In this document: in pieces, positions 1 to 6,358 of the stretch
Layout: every line of letters begins with the position of its first letter
Position numbering within the stretch: the first letter of the stretch is position 1
Origin: an uncultured Allobaculum sp.
GTDB taxonomy: Bacteria; Bacillota_I; Bacilli_A; Erysipelotrichales; Erysipelotrichaceae
Reading direction: 5' to 3'
DNA: 33,840 nucleotides
NCBI GenBank assembly: GCA_910577085.1
Contig: CAJTLE010000015.1
Coordinates: 1 to 33,840 of the forward strand
Program-made: the position numbers and the translations under genes
Notes under the pieces: generated by a model
Database searches by the model: none
What the model was told of the DNA's origin: nothing
What the model saw: the letters and a program-made list of their open reading frames with translations, nothing else

Positions 1-189
1 GCATCCCTTTACCTGCTGATCTGACGGAAAGGGAAGATCATGACATCCGCTGGCGTCATGACAATGTATCCGATAAAGCAGACGTAATGCAGCCTCTGTG
101 CGTCAGGAATGGTGTGAGCAGCTATTTAAACGGGTTTCCCCGTTGGTTTACTTTCCTGTGAAGGCTCCTCGGCCTTCTTTTCTTTTACT
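1..189 (-). ncRNA. Candidate omega-RNA (TnpB guide scaffold) region: four consecutive hairpins
   Basis: Downstream of tnpB the minus strand can form four hairpins in a row: 160-165 with 172-177 (GAAGGC/GCCTTC), 129-134 with 139-144 (AACGGG/CCCGTT, 4-nt loop), 39-44 with 55-60 (CATGAC/GTCATG), and 5-10 with 28-33 (CCCTTT/AAAGGG). In IS200/IS605 and IS607 elements the guide RNA of TnpB is made from the 3' end of tnpB and the following element end, so the position and strand fit. The hairpins are seen; the omega-RNA role is inferred. The guide itself would be the flank beyond the element end, which cannot be placed here. Confidence 0.4.
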
Positions 190-213
190 TCATTCTTCTT
201 TTACTTCATTCTT
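182..213. repeat. 16-bp tandem duplication at the 3' end of tnpB
   Basis: The 16-base unit CTTTTACTTCATTCTT occurs at 182-197 and again at 198-213. Because 16 is not a multiple of three, the second copy shifts the tnpB reading frame and brings in the TGA stop at 190-192. Removing one copy would let tnpB read on to a TAA at 126-128 (see the tnpB entry). Confidence 0.9.
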
Positions 214-1629
214 CTTTTCCTTTACATAGAACTCCTCATATCCAAGAGCCCTGGAAGCGATGATATAGGCTGCCCCCTGATGCCTGGAAATTCCGAATTC
301 CTCTTTATGCTGATCTCCCAGGACGGAAGACCAGTAAGGTGATACATAGTAAAGCGGTACTTCTTTTCTGATCGAAATGGATTCGCATGAATCCATGTAT
401 CTTGTATATGGAAATCTTGAAAGCATGTGGTTGTACTGCTTTTCCCACTGCTTCTGGATTTTGGTTTTCTTTCGGGTCAGAGAGATGGATTCGATGGCTA
501 CGCCATACTTTTTTCTTCTGGCTCTCTGGAATACACGGGCAAGAATCTCTTTCAATTTTGATTCGTTCTTTTTTGAACTGAGATTATTTGGATAAGGGAT
601 ATCTTCGAATTCCAGATATTCTCTTTTCCTATTGGCCCAGCAGACCGAAATAAAGTCATCGTTGATATCGATGCCTGCCATGCCGTTCAGGTATTCAGGT
701 TCTTTCTGCTGTTTGATAGTAATGGCGGGCTGGATATACCAGCCTTTTTCTGTTTTGACAAAACGGTAGCTGACGGACCCATGCAGGATGCCCTCTTTCA
801 GTTCTTCATAGAGATACGGAACGTGAACAGCGTGTTCATAAAGGGTCTTGTCGTCTGAATATCCAGATCTCAGTTTCATTTCAAACCATTCCGGTTCACC
901 TGTAGGATAAAACTGGCAGATCTGGTTGCCGCAGGTCTCGTCGGTGCTTCCAATCTGATAGAACAATCTGGTTCTTTCTTTATGCCAGAGAGCTTTCCAT
1001 TCAGAATGGTCTTTAAGACCATTCTCATGAAGATGATATTGGGCATTGAACAGTTTCCTGCTTCCAAAGCAGAAGCGATTCTTACGGGTATCCCAGTTTT
1101 CAAGTCTCATCTTCATATGGTGCAGGCGGTCTTTCATATTGTGGATCTTTGCCTTCCACGTTCTGTTTCTATTAACATCACCTGGTTTTGGCTTATGCCA
1201 CTTCACCGTGGAATGCCATTGCCTGCGGTTTTCTTCCTCTTTGGTGATCTTTTCTTCGTAAGCATGGATCTTGTTTTCAAGAGCCTGCTTCTGACTTTTT
1301 TTGACTTCCGCCATTGAGTCTAAAGCCGTTTTTGCCTGATTCATGGCCGAGTTAATCACTCTGGCTTTAACTTTGTATTTTGCAGAAAGCTTCTGTTTAA
1401 TCTGTTTTCTGCCTGTCCCTTTTGTATAGAGGGTGAAGGCAGAGTGCAGGATTGGAGCATAGGTCTCTGCCATCTGGTCAAGATAATCATTTAAAGGTTT
1501 CAGTGTAGACCAGCCGCCCATTCTGTCCGGCCGGCAGGAGGTAGTTAATGTAAGATCTTCGTTACAAAAGAGAAGTGCCTGCTGATACGGCACAACATCT
1601 CTGGTTTTTGCTGGCATCATTGCAGGCAC
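190..1629 (-). CDS. tnpB: TnpB-family RNA-guided endonuclease (IS607-associated, RuvC-III variant)
   Basis: 479 aa. TnpB proteins are RuvC nucleases that use an omega-RNA from the element end to cut DNA and help the transposon persist. RuvC-I is seen as G-I-D at residues 319-321 (D321) and RuvC-II as VAIE at 377-380 (E380). The C-terminal block YYVSPYWSSVLGDQHKEEFG (427-446) followed by ISRHQGAAYIIASRALG matches the TnpB branch with the form 'NPAYTSVIGR..KY....S.HQAAA..IARR.LG'. That branch lacks the usual D-x-N-A-A aspartate (here H450) and the two-CxxC zinc finger. D439 in LGDQ could replace the lost acid. Residues 110-185 are strongly helical and charged. The start at 1629 follows the tnpA stop by 10 bases, so the pair is probably co-transcribed and translationally coupled. 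A 16-bp duplication has shortened the C-terminus. TnpB identity is firm; nuclease activity is unknown. Confidence 0.85.
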   Translation of the reverse strand: MPAMMPAKTRDVVPYQQALLFCNEDLTLTTSCRPDRMGGWSTLKPLNDYLDQMAETYAPILHSAFTLYTKGTGRKQIKQKLSAKYKVKARVINSAMNQAKTALDSMAEVKKSQKQALENKIHAYEEKITKEEENRRQWHSTVKWHKPKPGDVNRNRTWKAKIHNMKDRLHHMKMRLENWDTRKNRFCFGSRKLFNAQYHLHENGLKDHSEWKALWHKERTRLFYQIGSTDETCGNQICQFYPTGEPEWFEMKLRSGYSDDKTLYEHAVHVPYLYEELKEGILHGSVSYRFVKTEKGWYIQPAITIKQQKEPEYLNGMAGIDINDDFISVCWANRKREYLEFEDIPYPNNLSSKKNESKLKEILARVFQRARRKKYGVAIESISLTRKKTKIQKQWEKQYNHMLSRFPYTRYMDSCESISIRKEVPLYYVSPYWSSVLGDQHKEEFGISRHQGAAYIIASRALGYEEFYVKEKKNEVKEE

Positions 1630-1639
1630 TTCCTTCCTG

Positions 1640-2308
1640 TTATTCTTTTTCGATAATTTCTGCCGCTTCTAATGCGACTTCTTTTCTTCTTGAACTTCTC
1701 ATCCCATATAATTTTCCTGAGAAGCTGGCAAGCAGGGACATCATATCTTCGACCATTTCTTCCTGTGCGTTCTTCTCTTCCATGTCTTCCGTAACAATAA
1801 TCTTTGTTCCGTATGACTCAAAGAACGTCTCCAGGTATTCATAACCAAATCGGGTAAGCCGGTCTTTGTGGGTGATGTAAACCTTAGAAACCTCGCCGCT
1901 GATAATCATTTCTATCAGTCTGGACAGGCCTTTTCTCTTTGCATTCAATCCCGAACCGACATCCTGAATCACCTGCGCAGGTCCTCCTGCAGCATTCATC
2001 AGTCTCATGGACTGTCTGTCAAGATCGCCATGCTTTTTCTGGTCATGAGAAGAAACTCTGGCATAGCAGACGGTTTTCTTCTCCTGAGCCATCTCTACCC
2101 ATAATCCCTGTTTCTTAAGGAATTCGATAACATCTTCCTTTGTTGCATACCAATGGCCGGATATCGGATCCTGTTCCATGTGCAGAAGACCTTTATTCCT
2201 ATAAATCGCTATGGTTCTGTAATTCTTCCCGAGCAGTTTCCCGATACTGCCGGTTGTGTACCTTTCATCAGTCACCATATCGGGAGTGACTGCTACTGGA
2301 CTTTTCAT
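1640..2308 (-). CDS. tnpA: IS607-family serine recombinase (transposase)
   Basis: 222 aa. It catalyses excision and insertion of the element through a covalent phosphoserine intermediate. Residues 17-70 form a MerR-like winged helix-turn-helix (TTGSIGKLLGKNYRTIAIYR region), followed by the resolvase fold starting CYARVSSHDQ with catalytic Ser86 and Arg84. The later THKDRLTRFGYEYLE segment (146-160) is the conserved resolvase arginine motif. Unlike most serine recombinases, the DNA-binding domain is N-terminal, which is the IS607 hallmark. No clear Shine-Dalgarno precedes the ATG. Instead a TG-extended -10 (TGT then TATCAT) ends six bases before the start, so the transcript could be leaderless. 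Upstream of the first gene of the element; followed directly by tnpB. Confidence 0.92.
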   Translation of the reverse strand: MKSPVAVTPDMVTDERYTTGSIGKLLGKNYRTIAIYRNKGLLHMEQDPISGHWYATKEDVIEFLKKQGLWVEMAQEKKTVCYARVSSHDQKKHGDLDRQSMRLMNAAGGPAQVIQDVGSGLNAKRKGLSRLIEMIISGEVSKVYITHKDRLTRFGYEYLETFFESYGTKIIVTEDMEEKNAQEEMVEDMMSLLASFSGKLYGMRSSRRKEVALEAAEIIEKE

Positions 2309-2411
2309 GCCTAAATGATAACATAAGTGACTCGTAGATAATCATATAAACATTTATTTACACTTAATAGTTATATATGAATAACGGCAGATAACCCTTC
2401 AGGAAATATCG

Positions 2412-2648
2412 GTTGTTGGGAATGCGGATCGTTCTGTAATTCATCCGTCTAATCCATCTATCCAGAAATTGCTGGCAGTCCTGGGAAATGAAGAACTTTC
2501 AGCAGGTGAAATCATGGACCGTCTCAATCTTTCTCATCGTCCTACTTTTCGAAAAAATTATTTGAATCCGGCTTTGGAACAGGGAGTCATTGAGATGACG
2601 ATTCCCGAAAAGCCAAATAGTCGAAACCAAAAGTATAGAAAGAAATGA
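2412..2648 (+). pseudogene. 3' remnant of a RecG-like/AlbA_2 ATP-binding protein gene
   Basis: An open frame with no start codon encodes about 78 residues ending in KYRKK-stop. It reads a winged-helix domain with the segments QKLLAVLGNEELSAGEIMDR, LNLSHRPTFRKNYLNPALEQ and GVIEMTIPEKPNSRNQKYR. This matches the C-terminal DNA-binding domain of the 'putative DNA-binding/RecG-like ATP-binding protein' (AlbA_2 plus AAA_4/HATPase-like) family, in which the motif R-x-x-F-R-x-x-Y-L-x-P-A-L is typical. The catalytic N-terminal portion is missing and the reading frame begins at the IS607 edge, suggesting the element disrupted the gene or sits in its remains. Whether the other half lies left of the window cannot be seen. 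Confidence 0.6.
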
Positions 2649-2667
2649 GATGGCTTCTCTAATTGAC

Positions 2668-2703
2668 CGACTAAGATAGCGACTAAGATAACGACCAAGA
2701 TAA
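2668..2703. repeat. Three tandem 12-bp repeats
   Basis: CGACTAAGATAG (2668-2679), CGACTAAGATAA (2680-2691) and CGACCAAGATAA (2692-2703) follow the RecG-like remnant by about 20 bases. Unit length is a multiple of three. One plus-strand frame reads TKIATKITTKII and the minus strand reads YLGRYLSRYLSR. Proteins of the AlbA_2 family often carry such short repeats next to the winged helix, so this may be decayed coding DNA. Confidence 0.75.
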
Positions 2704-2783
2704 TCGAAATGAAACGGGTGGACATGGGGTTACAAAGGCTTGAAAGGATCCTGTTCTGGAAAAGCTGTTATACCTGAAGATGA

Positions 2784-2816
2784 GCTGCAAGGAATAAACA
2801 TTCCTGCAGCTTTTTG
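2784..2816 (+). terminator. Intrinsic terminator
   Basis: The arms AGCTGC-A-AGGAAT and ATTCCT-GCAGCT pair around the loop AAAC with one bulged A, followed by TTTTT. It would end transcription of the RecG-like remnant. Confidence 0.75.
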
Positions 2817-3016
2817 ATCATGCTCCATCCTGCGCAACAGAGTCATCTGTTTCATTCAATCCTATCTAGGCAAAGAGTGGGCTTAAGAAAGTATAAACAG
2901 CTGGTGATTTGATCTTTTCTGTTCAAAATGTGCGCTGTAAAGAGATTTTCTGATCGATTCACAAAAAGTGTTTTTGAAGTAATGTGCATAATATCCGTAT
3001 CAATAGTAGAATAAGT

Positions 3017-3059
3017 GCATGAAACTAACGATCTGGTTAGATTTTCATGCGCTTTTTCT
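3017..3059 (+). terminator. Terminator-like hairpin
   Basis: GCATGAAA-CTAAC pairs with GTTAG-A-TTTCATGC around a short loop and is followed by GCTTTTTCTTT. Its T-run is less perfect than that of the terminator at 2784. Confidence 0.55.
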
Positions 3060-3234
3060 TTGCCTGAACCTGCAGAATATCTTTGCCTTGTGGTCATGAA
3101 TGTTGACTGATTTTTGATTGAAGGTTGATGGAGATCTAGCAGAGAAACCGATAGGGAAAAAGGAAGTACTGGCGGATCGAAAAGTTAGATCAGCCAGAAA
3201 AAGGGTGAGGAAAAAGCGCTGAGGAGAAACGAAT

Positions 3235-3822
3235 ATGATGAGTAAAACGCATTTATGCATCGGAGCGCTCAGCGCTCTGGTGCTTGCGCCTAATACCCCT
3301 GTAGCCTGTGCGGCGGCGGTTGCTGCCGGCGCATTTGGGGGAGTTGCACCAGATGTAGATATTCTGAGTCTGGATCAGAAAAATGATGTTCTGATCAGTC
3401 AGGTGACCGGATTGATTGCGGTGGCCTGTCTGTTGTATGCTTCTACGCTTTTCCACTTTGGGATTGGTCTGAATCCAAATGAAGAAGAGATGTGGATGGG
3501 AGCGGTCGGGTTTATGGTCCTGTATATTTTGGGAGCCTGGACGAGCCATCGATCTTTTACCCATTCCATTCTGGCTCTGTTTCTGTTTACGGTCTGTGTG
3601 CAGATGATCAGTCCAATGTTAGCTGTTTATTTTGCGATGGGCTATCTTTCCCATCTGCTGCTGGATCTTCTGAATCGAAAAGGAATCCGCCTGTTTTATC
3701 CGCTTCGTTCACGGATCTGTTTTCGTCTTTGTTATGCCAAAGGTTTTGCAAATTCGGCCTTTCTGTATGCGGGAATGATTCTGACACCGGTGCTGATGCT
3801 GGTTAAAATTTTTGTCTGGTAA
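3235..3822 (+). CDS. YdjM/DUF457-family inner-membrane metal-dependent hydrolase-like protein
   Basis: 195 aa. The family (LexA-regulated YdjM in E. coli, DUF457) consists of multi-pass membrane proteins with histidine and aspartate motifs of a putative metal-dependent phosphohydrolase; the substrate is unknown. Diagnostic motifs are the N-terminal KTH, GGVAPDVDIL near residues 34-44, SHRSFTHS near 103-110, and GYLSHLLLDLLNRKGIRLFY near 132-151. About four to five hydrophobic segments surround these motifs. The ATGATG start is preceded by GAGGAG at good spacing. The Nudix-type pseudogene follows after 42 bases, so the two were probably an operon. Confidence 0.85.
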   Translation: MMSKTHLCIGALSALVLAPNTPVACAAAVAAGAFGGVAPDVDILSLDQKNDVLISQVTGLIAVACLLYASTLFHFGIGLNPNEEEMWMGAVGFMVLYILGAWTSHRSFTHSILALFLFTVCVQMISPMLAVYFAMGYLSHLLLDLLNRKGIRLFYPLRSRICFRLCYAKGFANSAFLYAGMILTPVLMLVKIFVW

Positions 3823-3864
3823 GTCTTTGATTTAAGATAAAGAACAAAATGAGGGAAAACGACG

Positions 3865-4805
3865 ATGGCAGAACTTTTGGATCTTTATACCGAAACCAGA
3901 CAAAAGACCGGAAGGGCGATTGAGCGGGGGATGTCTTTAGCCCCGGGTGATTTTCATCTTTGCGTTCATGTCTGGATTCGCAATGCAAAAGGGCAGTTGC
4001 TGATTGCGCAAAGAGCAGAAAACCGAAAAAACACTCCACTCAAATGGGAGTGTCCGGGTGCCATGTGATTGCAGGGGAGAGCAGTCTGGTAGGTGCGCTG
4101 CGGGAGGTCAGGGAAGAGATTGGTGTCAATCTTGGTCCGGCAAAGGGACGTGTGGTGCTCAGCCAGATCCGAGAGAAGATGAATGGCAAAGCTTTGCAGG
4201 ATATTCTTGATGTCTGGCTTTTTGACTATGGAGGAGAACCTCATCTTGACCTGGCGGAGTGTAATGAAAGCTGTGCCTGTAGATGGATGAGTGTCGAGCA
4301 GATTCGAAGGCTTTACGATCAGGATCAATTCGTAAAAGCACTGGATTATTTCTGGCTGTTGGATCTTGGACATGGAAATGGACAGATGGTTTTTGATGAC
4401 TCCATCCGAATCAATGCCTGGGTTTCAGGTTGGGTAGATCTGACGGATTCTGGCCGTCTGAATGAGAAGATCGAAGTGACTGCTTCAACAAGCAGCTATG
4501 CTCCAGTCAAGGCGGTGCGCGGCTGGATTTTATCGTCTGATCAGATTCAGACTGCCGATAAGGAAGAGAAAAGTGTGGCGGATTCAGAAAGAATTTCCAG
4601 TTTCAAAAAAGAGAGGGCCTATGTTCTTGGTCTTAAACCAGGCCAGCAGCAGTTTGAAGGGCGGATTCTTGCTGGCTGCCACCAGCTTGATGATGGGAAG
4701 ACGATATGGATTGTTTCTGTGGATGACCACCGGTATTCACCCGAAGAAATTGCAGCAGCAATTGCTTTTGACCAGCAGCATTTTTACAGCATCCTCTCTT
4801 TTTGA
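3865..4805 (+). pseudogene. Nudix hydrolase with C-terminal pyrophosphatase-like domain, frameshifted
   Basis: Two overlapping frames together encode a protein of about 313 aa. Frame one (3865-4068) gives the Nudix N-terminus ending WECPGAM-stop; frame two resumes HVIAGESSLVGALREVREEIG. Restoring one G near 4057-4060 (GGTGCC to GGTGGCC) gives PGGHVIAGE and a complete Nudix box (G-x5-E-x7-REVREEIG), so a single-base deletion hits the first glycine of the box. Downstream of the Nudix fold (about residue 175 on) the tail carries AYVLGLKPGQQQFEGRILAG, a histidine, DDGKTIWIV and FDQQHFYSILSF. It resembles the small clostridial inorganic-pyrophosphatase-like domain 'AYILGVDKPVEEFTGKVIAIIH..DD....W(V)V'. 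Nudix enzymes hydrolyse nucleoside diphosphate-linked substrates and release pyrophosphate or phosphate, so the fusion would be logical, but its function is inferred. Sequencing error is an alternative to a true mutation. No slippery heptamer is seen at the site. Confidence 0.8.
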
Positions 4806-4954
4806 TCCCATCTTATTTGGCGCATGAATTTGGGACGGGATGGATCATTCCATCATAGCGGCATGAATTGGTTTGAGAGAATTTGGTTGAAAGTAAATCT
4901 GGTCAAACGAATCTTCCTAGGCGTTGTCCATGGTCTATAGCAGGACTGCGTAAA

Positions 4955-4989
4955 AAAGGAAAGTCATGTCAGCAAGCGATCTTTCCTTT
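4955..4989 (+). promoter_or_regulatory. 5'-leader hairpin upstream of the gene at 5027
   Basis: AAAGGAAAG (4955-4963) and CTTTCCTTT (4981-4989) form a perfect 9-bp stem with a 17-base loop. It ends about 20 bases before the AGGAGG ribosome site. It lacks a T-run, so leader structure is likelier than a terminator. Confidence 0.4.
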
Positions 4990-5026
4990 GCGCTCTAAAA
5001 TAGAAGGGCAAGGAGGATTTTTTATT

Positions 5027-5539
5027 ATGGAAGATACTCGCAGTGAACTTCATCGTTTATTAACCAAAGAAAAACTCGAAGAGATCATTTCAATGACTGA
5101 CCAGGTCATGGAAGCAAATTACAAAGCCATCAGTGAAAAAGCATCGGGTATGCCTGATGTTGAGACGTATCAAAGACTGCTCGACTACTGCTATCAGCAG
5201 GTAGGTCTGTATGTCGATAATCCTGACAATATGATGAAACTGCTCCAGCAGTCCACCAACATTCAGCCTGTCTACAACTCCATTGTTGAAACAGAAGAAT
5301 TCAAGGAAATCTGCACCGAAGAATACAAAGGCTTCCCAAGAGTCATTGCCATGACGGTTCTGGCCGGTACAGAAGCAGCAGCTGCTCATGCCGCCTACCA
5401 GGTTTTGAAAGATGAATCTGAACCTGTTGCCGATTATCTGGATCACCTTGTTGATGTTTACCAGGGCTATCTGCGCGATGCCGTTTCCTATGGCAAAGGC
5501 GAAAACAAGAACGTTGTCATGACTGGTCATAAACAGTAA
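5027..5539 (+). CDS. Conserved-looking helical protein of unknown function
   Basis: 170 aa, acidic, predicted almost entirely helical, with no signal peptide or membrane segment. I chose the ATG at 5027 because a perfect AGGAGG lies 10 bases upstream; the longer open frame to 4883 has no ribosome site. Notable parts are a glutamate/methionine-rich N-terminus, the segment GFPRVIAMTVLAGTEAAAAH around 100-120, and a polar tail ending KGENKNVVMTGHKQ. I do not recognise the family. It stands alone, with a terminator downstream at 5629 and a gene-free 800 bases after that. The strong ribosome site and even codon use support a real and probably well-translated gene. Confidence 0.8.
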   Translation: MEDTRSELHRLLTKEKLEEIISMTDQVMEANYKAISEKASGMPDVETYQRLLDYCYQQVGLYVDNPDNMMKLLQQSTNIQPVYNSIVETEEFKEICTEEYKGFPRVIAMTVLAGTEAAAAHAAYQVLKDESEPVADYLDHLVDVYQGYLRDAVSYGKGENKNVVMTGHKQ

Positions 5540-5628
5540 TTCTGTTTCTGGTCCTCAAAATCTGAATATGGCCTGCGTTCCTTAAAGCAGGTTAAATGTC
5601 TTATTGAAAACAATTGATTGAAATTATT

Positions 5629-5658
5629 GATGGTCTGTCAAAAGCAGGCCATTTTTTA
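5629..5658 (+). terminator. Intrinsic terminator
   Basis: ATGGTCTG (5630-5637) pairs with CAGGCCAT (5645-5652), including GU pairs, around the loop TCAAAAG. It is followed by a T-run. Confidence 0.8.
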
Positions 5659-5753
5659 TTACTCAAATCAAGCAATTTGTGACCAGGTACGAATTTGAAA
5701 AAGTTGGAAGAGAACGAAAAAATCAGTTTACGAGCGAGGAGGGTTTCTTTCAA

Positions 5754-5813
5754 TTGTTTCATTTTGTTTCTTTTATACTGTTTTTATTCGCAGGAATAGA
5801 AAATTTATATTGA
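5754..5813 (+). CDS. Putative tiny hydrophobic peptide (19 codons, TTG start)
   Basis: TTG at 5754 opens a frame reading (M)FHFVSFILFLFAGIENLY-stop. Most of it is aromatic or aliphatic and could span a membrane. A strong purine stretch, GAGGAGGG (5736-5743), lies about 11 bases upstream. Two inverted-repeat arms lie inside the ORF and their complements start immediately after the stop. Short hydrophobic peptides under RNA structure control are typical of type I toxins, but there is no visible antisense RNA and the start is TTG, so this is speculative. Confidence 0.2.
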   Translation: MFHFVSFILFLFAGIENLY

Positions 5814-5832
5814 GAAACAAAGACAGTATAAA
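5763..5832. repeat. Two interleaved inverted repeats (A-B-A'-B' order)
   Basis: Arm A TTTGTTTC (5763-5770) is complementary to A' GAAACAAA (5814-5821). Arm B TTTATACTGT (5772-5781) is complementary to B' ACAGTATAAA (5823-5832). The order A-B-A'-B' means the two helices cannot nest; both would form only in a pseudoknot, or they are alternatives. As DNA, B and B' also give TATACT on opposite strands, resembling facing -10 boxes. Confidence 0.75.
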
Positions 5833-6321
5833 GGCATCTGGGGATTTGCAGAGTGCTTTTTCATAAATCCTTTTTCATTTGACACAAAAAGCTGGGTTTG
5901 TTCAATCGGGACAGACAATGGAGAGGACGTTGAGAAAATAACTCGTTGCACAAAAAGAGTAAACAAAATTGATTAACAGGATGAGATTCGAATTGGAGGA
6001 TAATCCAAGGAAAAAAGAGCTTTGATTTTCAATGAAAAGAAGACTGGATTTATTCTTTTTGTCCGGGGACAGTCTGGGAAGAATCAGAATGAAAAGGAAT
6101 CGGTGAATAATTTTGTCAACTTTAAATACTTATATTCTATTTAAAGCGCTGAACTATGTTCTTAAGGACTTGAAATTTTGAAAATTGATTCAGATATAAT
6201 CAAATATGTTTGATAAAATCGTGTCAAGTGGCATGACTCTCTGATTTATCAAAAAAATCAAGTGGCAACTTTGACTGGGAAAGATTATCATTGAGTTAAA
6301 GAACGAATAAAAGAAAAAAGA

Positions 6322-6341
6322 CCAGTCCGTCTCTGGACTGG
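6322..6341 (+). promoter_or_regulatory. Perfect hairpin beside the kinase ribosome site
   Basis: CCAGTCC (6322-6328) and GGACTGG (6335-6341) pair perfectly around the loop GTCTCT. The stem ends just before AAGGAAG, the ribosome site of the gene at 6359. There is no T-run. It may tune translation or mRNA stability. Confidence 0.55.
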
Positions 6342-6358
6342 GTTAAGGAAGAATAAAT

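Larger units (their letters stand above)
1..2411 (-). mobile_element. IS607-type insertion sequence (right end possibly outside the window)
   Basis: The tnpA-tnpB pair on the minus strand defines an IS607-family element: a serine recombinase with an N-terminal MerR-like helix-turn-helix, followed 10 bases later by a TnpB-family nuclease gene. The left (tnpA-side) end must lie between the tnpA start at 2308 and the gene remnant that becomes readable at 2412. IS607 elements insert at GG and make no target duplication, so no terminal repeat marks the edge; GG occurs at 2402-2403, 2411-2412 and 2418-2420. The tnpB-side end is not recognisable and may lie before base 1. Boundaries are therefore approximate. 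Confidence 0.75.
2649..3234. other. Gene-free stretch with two terminator-like hairpins
   Basis: No credible ORF is seen. It holds the 12-bp repeats, two hairpins with T-runs (2784-2816 and 3017-3059), and the 5' region of the gene at 3235 with its GAGGAG ribosome site. The 200 bases between the two hairpins could be a short transcript or debris of the broken gene upstream. Confidence 0.5.
5659..6358. other. AT-rich gap of about 700 bases before the histidine kinase
   Basis: No ORF over 60 codons is seen. It contains a possible 19-codon hydrophobic ORF (5754-5813), two interleaved inverted repeats (5763-5832), and a perfect 7-bp hairpin next to the kinase ribosome site (6322-6341). AAGTGGCA occurs twice near 6225 and 6260, each time preceded by ATC or GTC. 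The rest is uninformative AT-rich DNA. Confidence 0.5.

Noticed and set aside
4054..4068. Programmed frameshift in the Nudix gene
   Set aside because: No slippery heptamer, and neither pseudoknot nor internal ribosome site is obvious at the shift. A one-base deletion or sequencing error is simpler.
4883..5026. N-terminal extension of the gene at 5027
   Set aside because: The extension has no ribosome site, spans the leader hairpin, and a perfect AGGAGG sits just before 5027.
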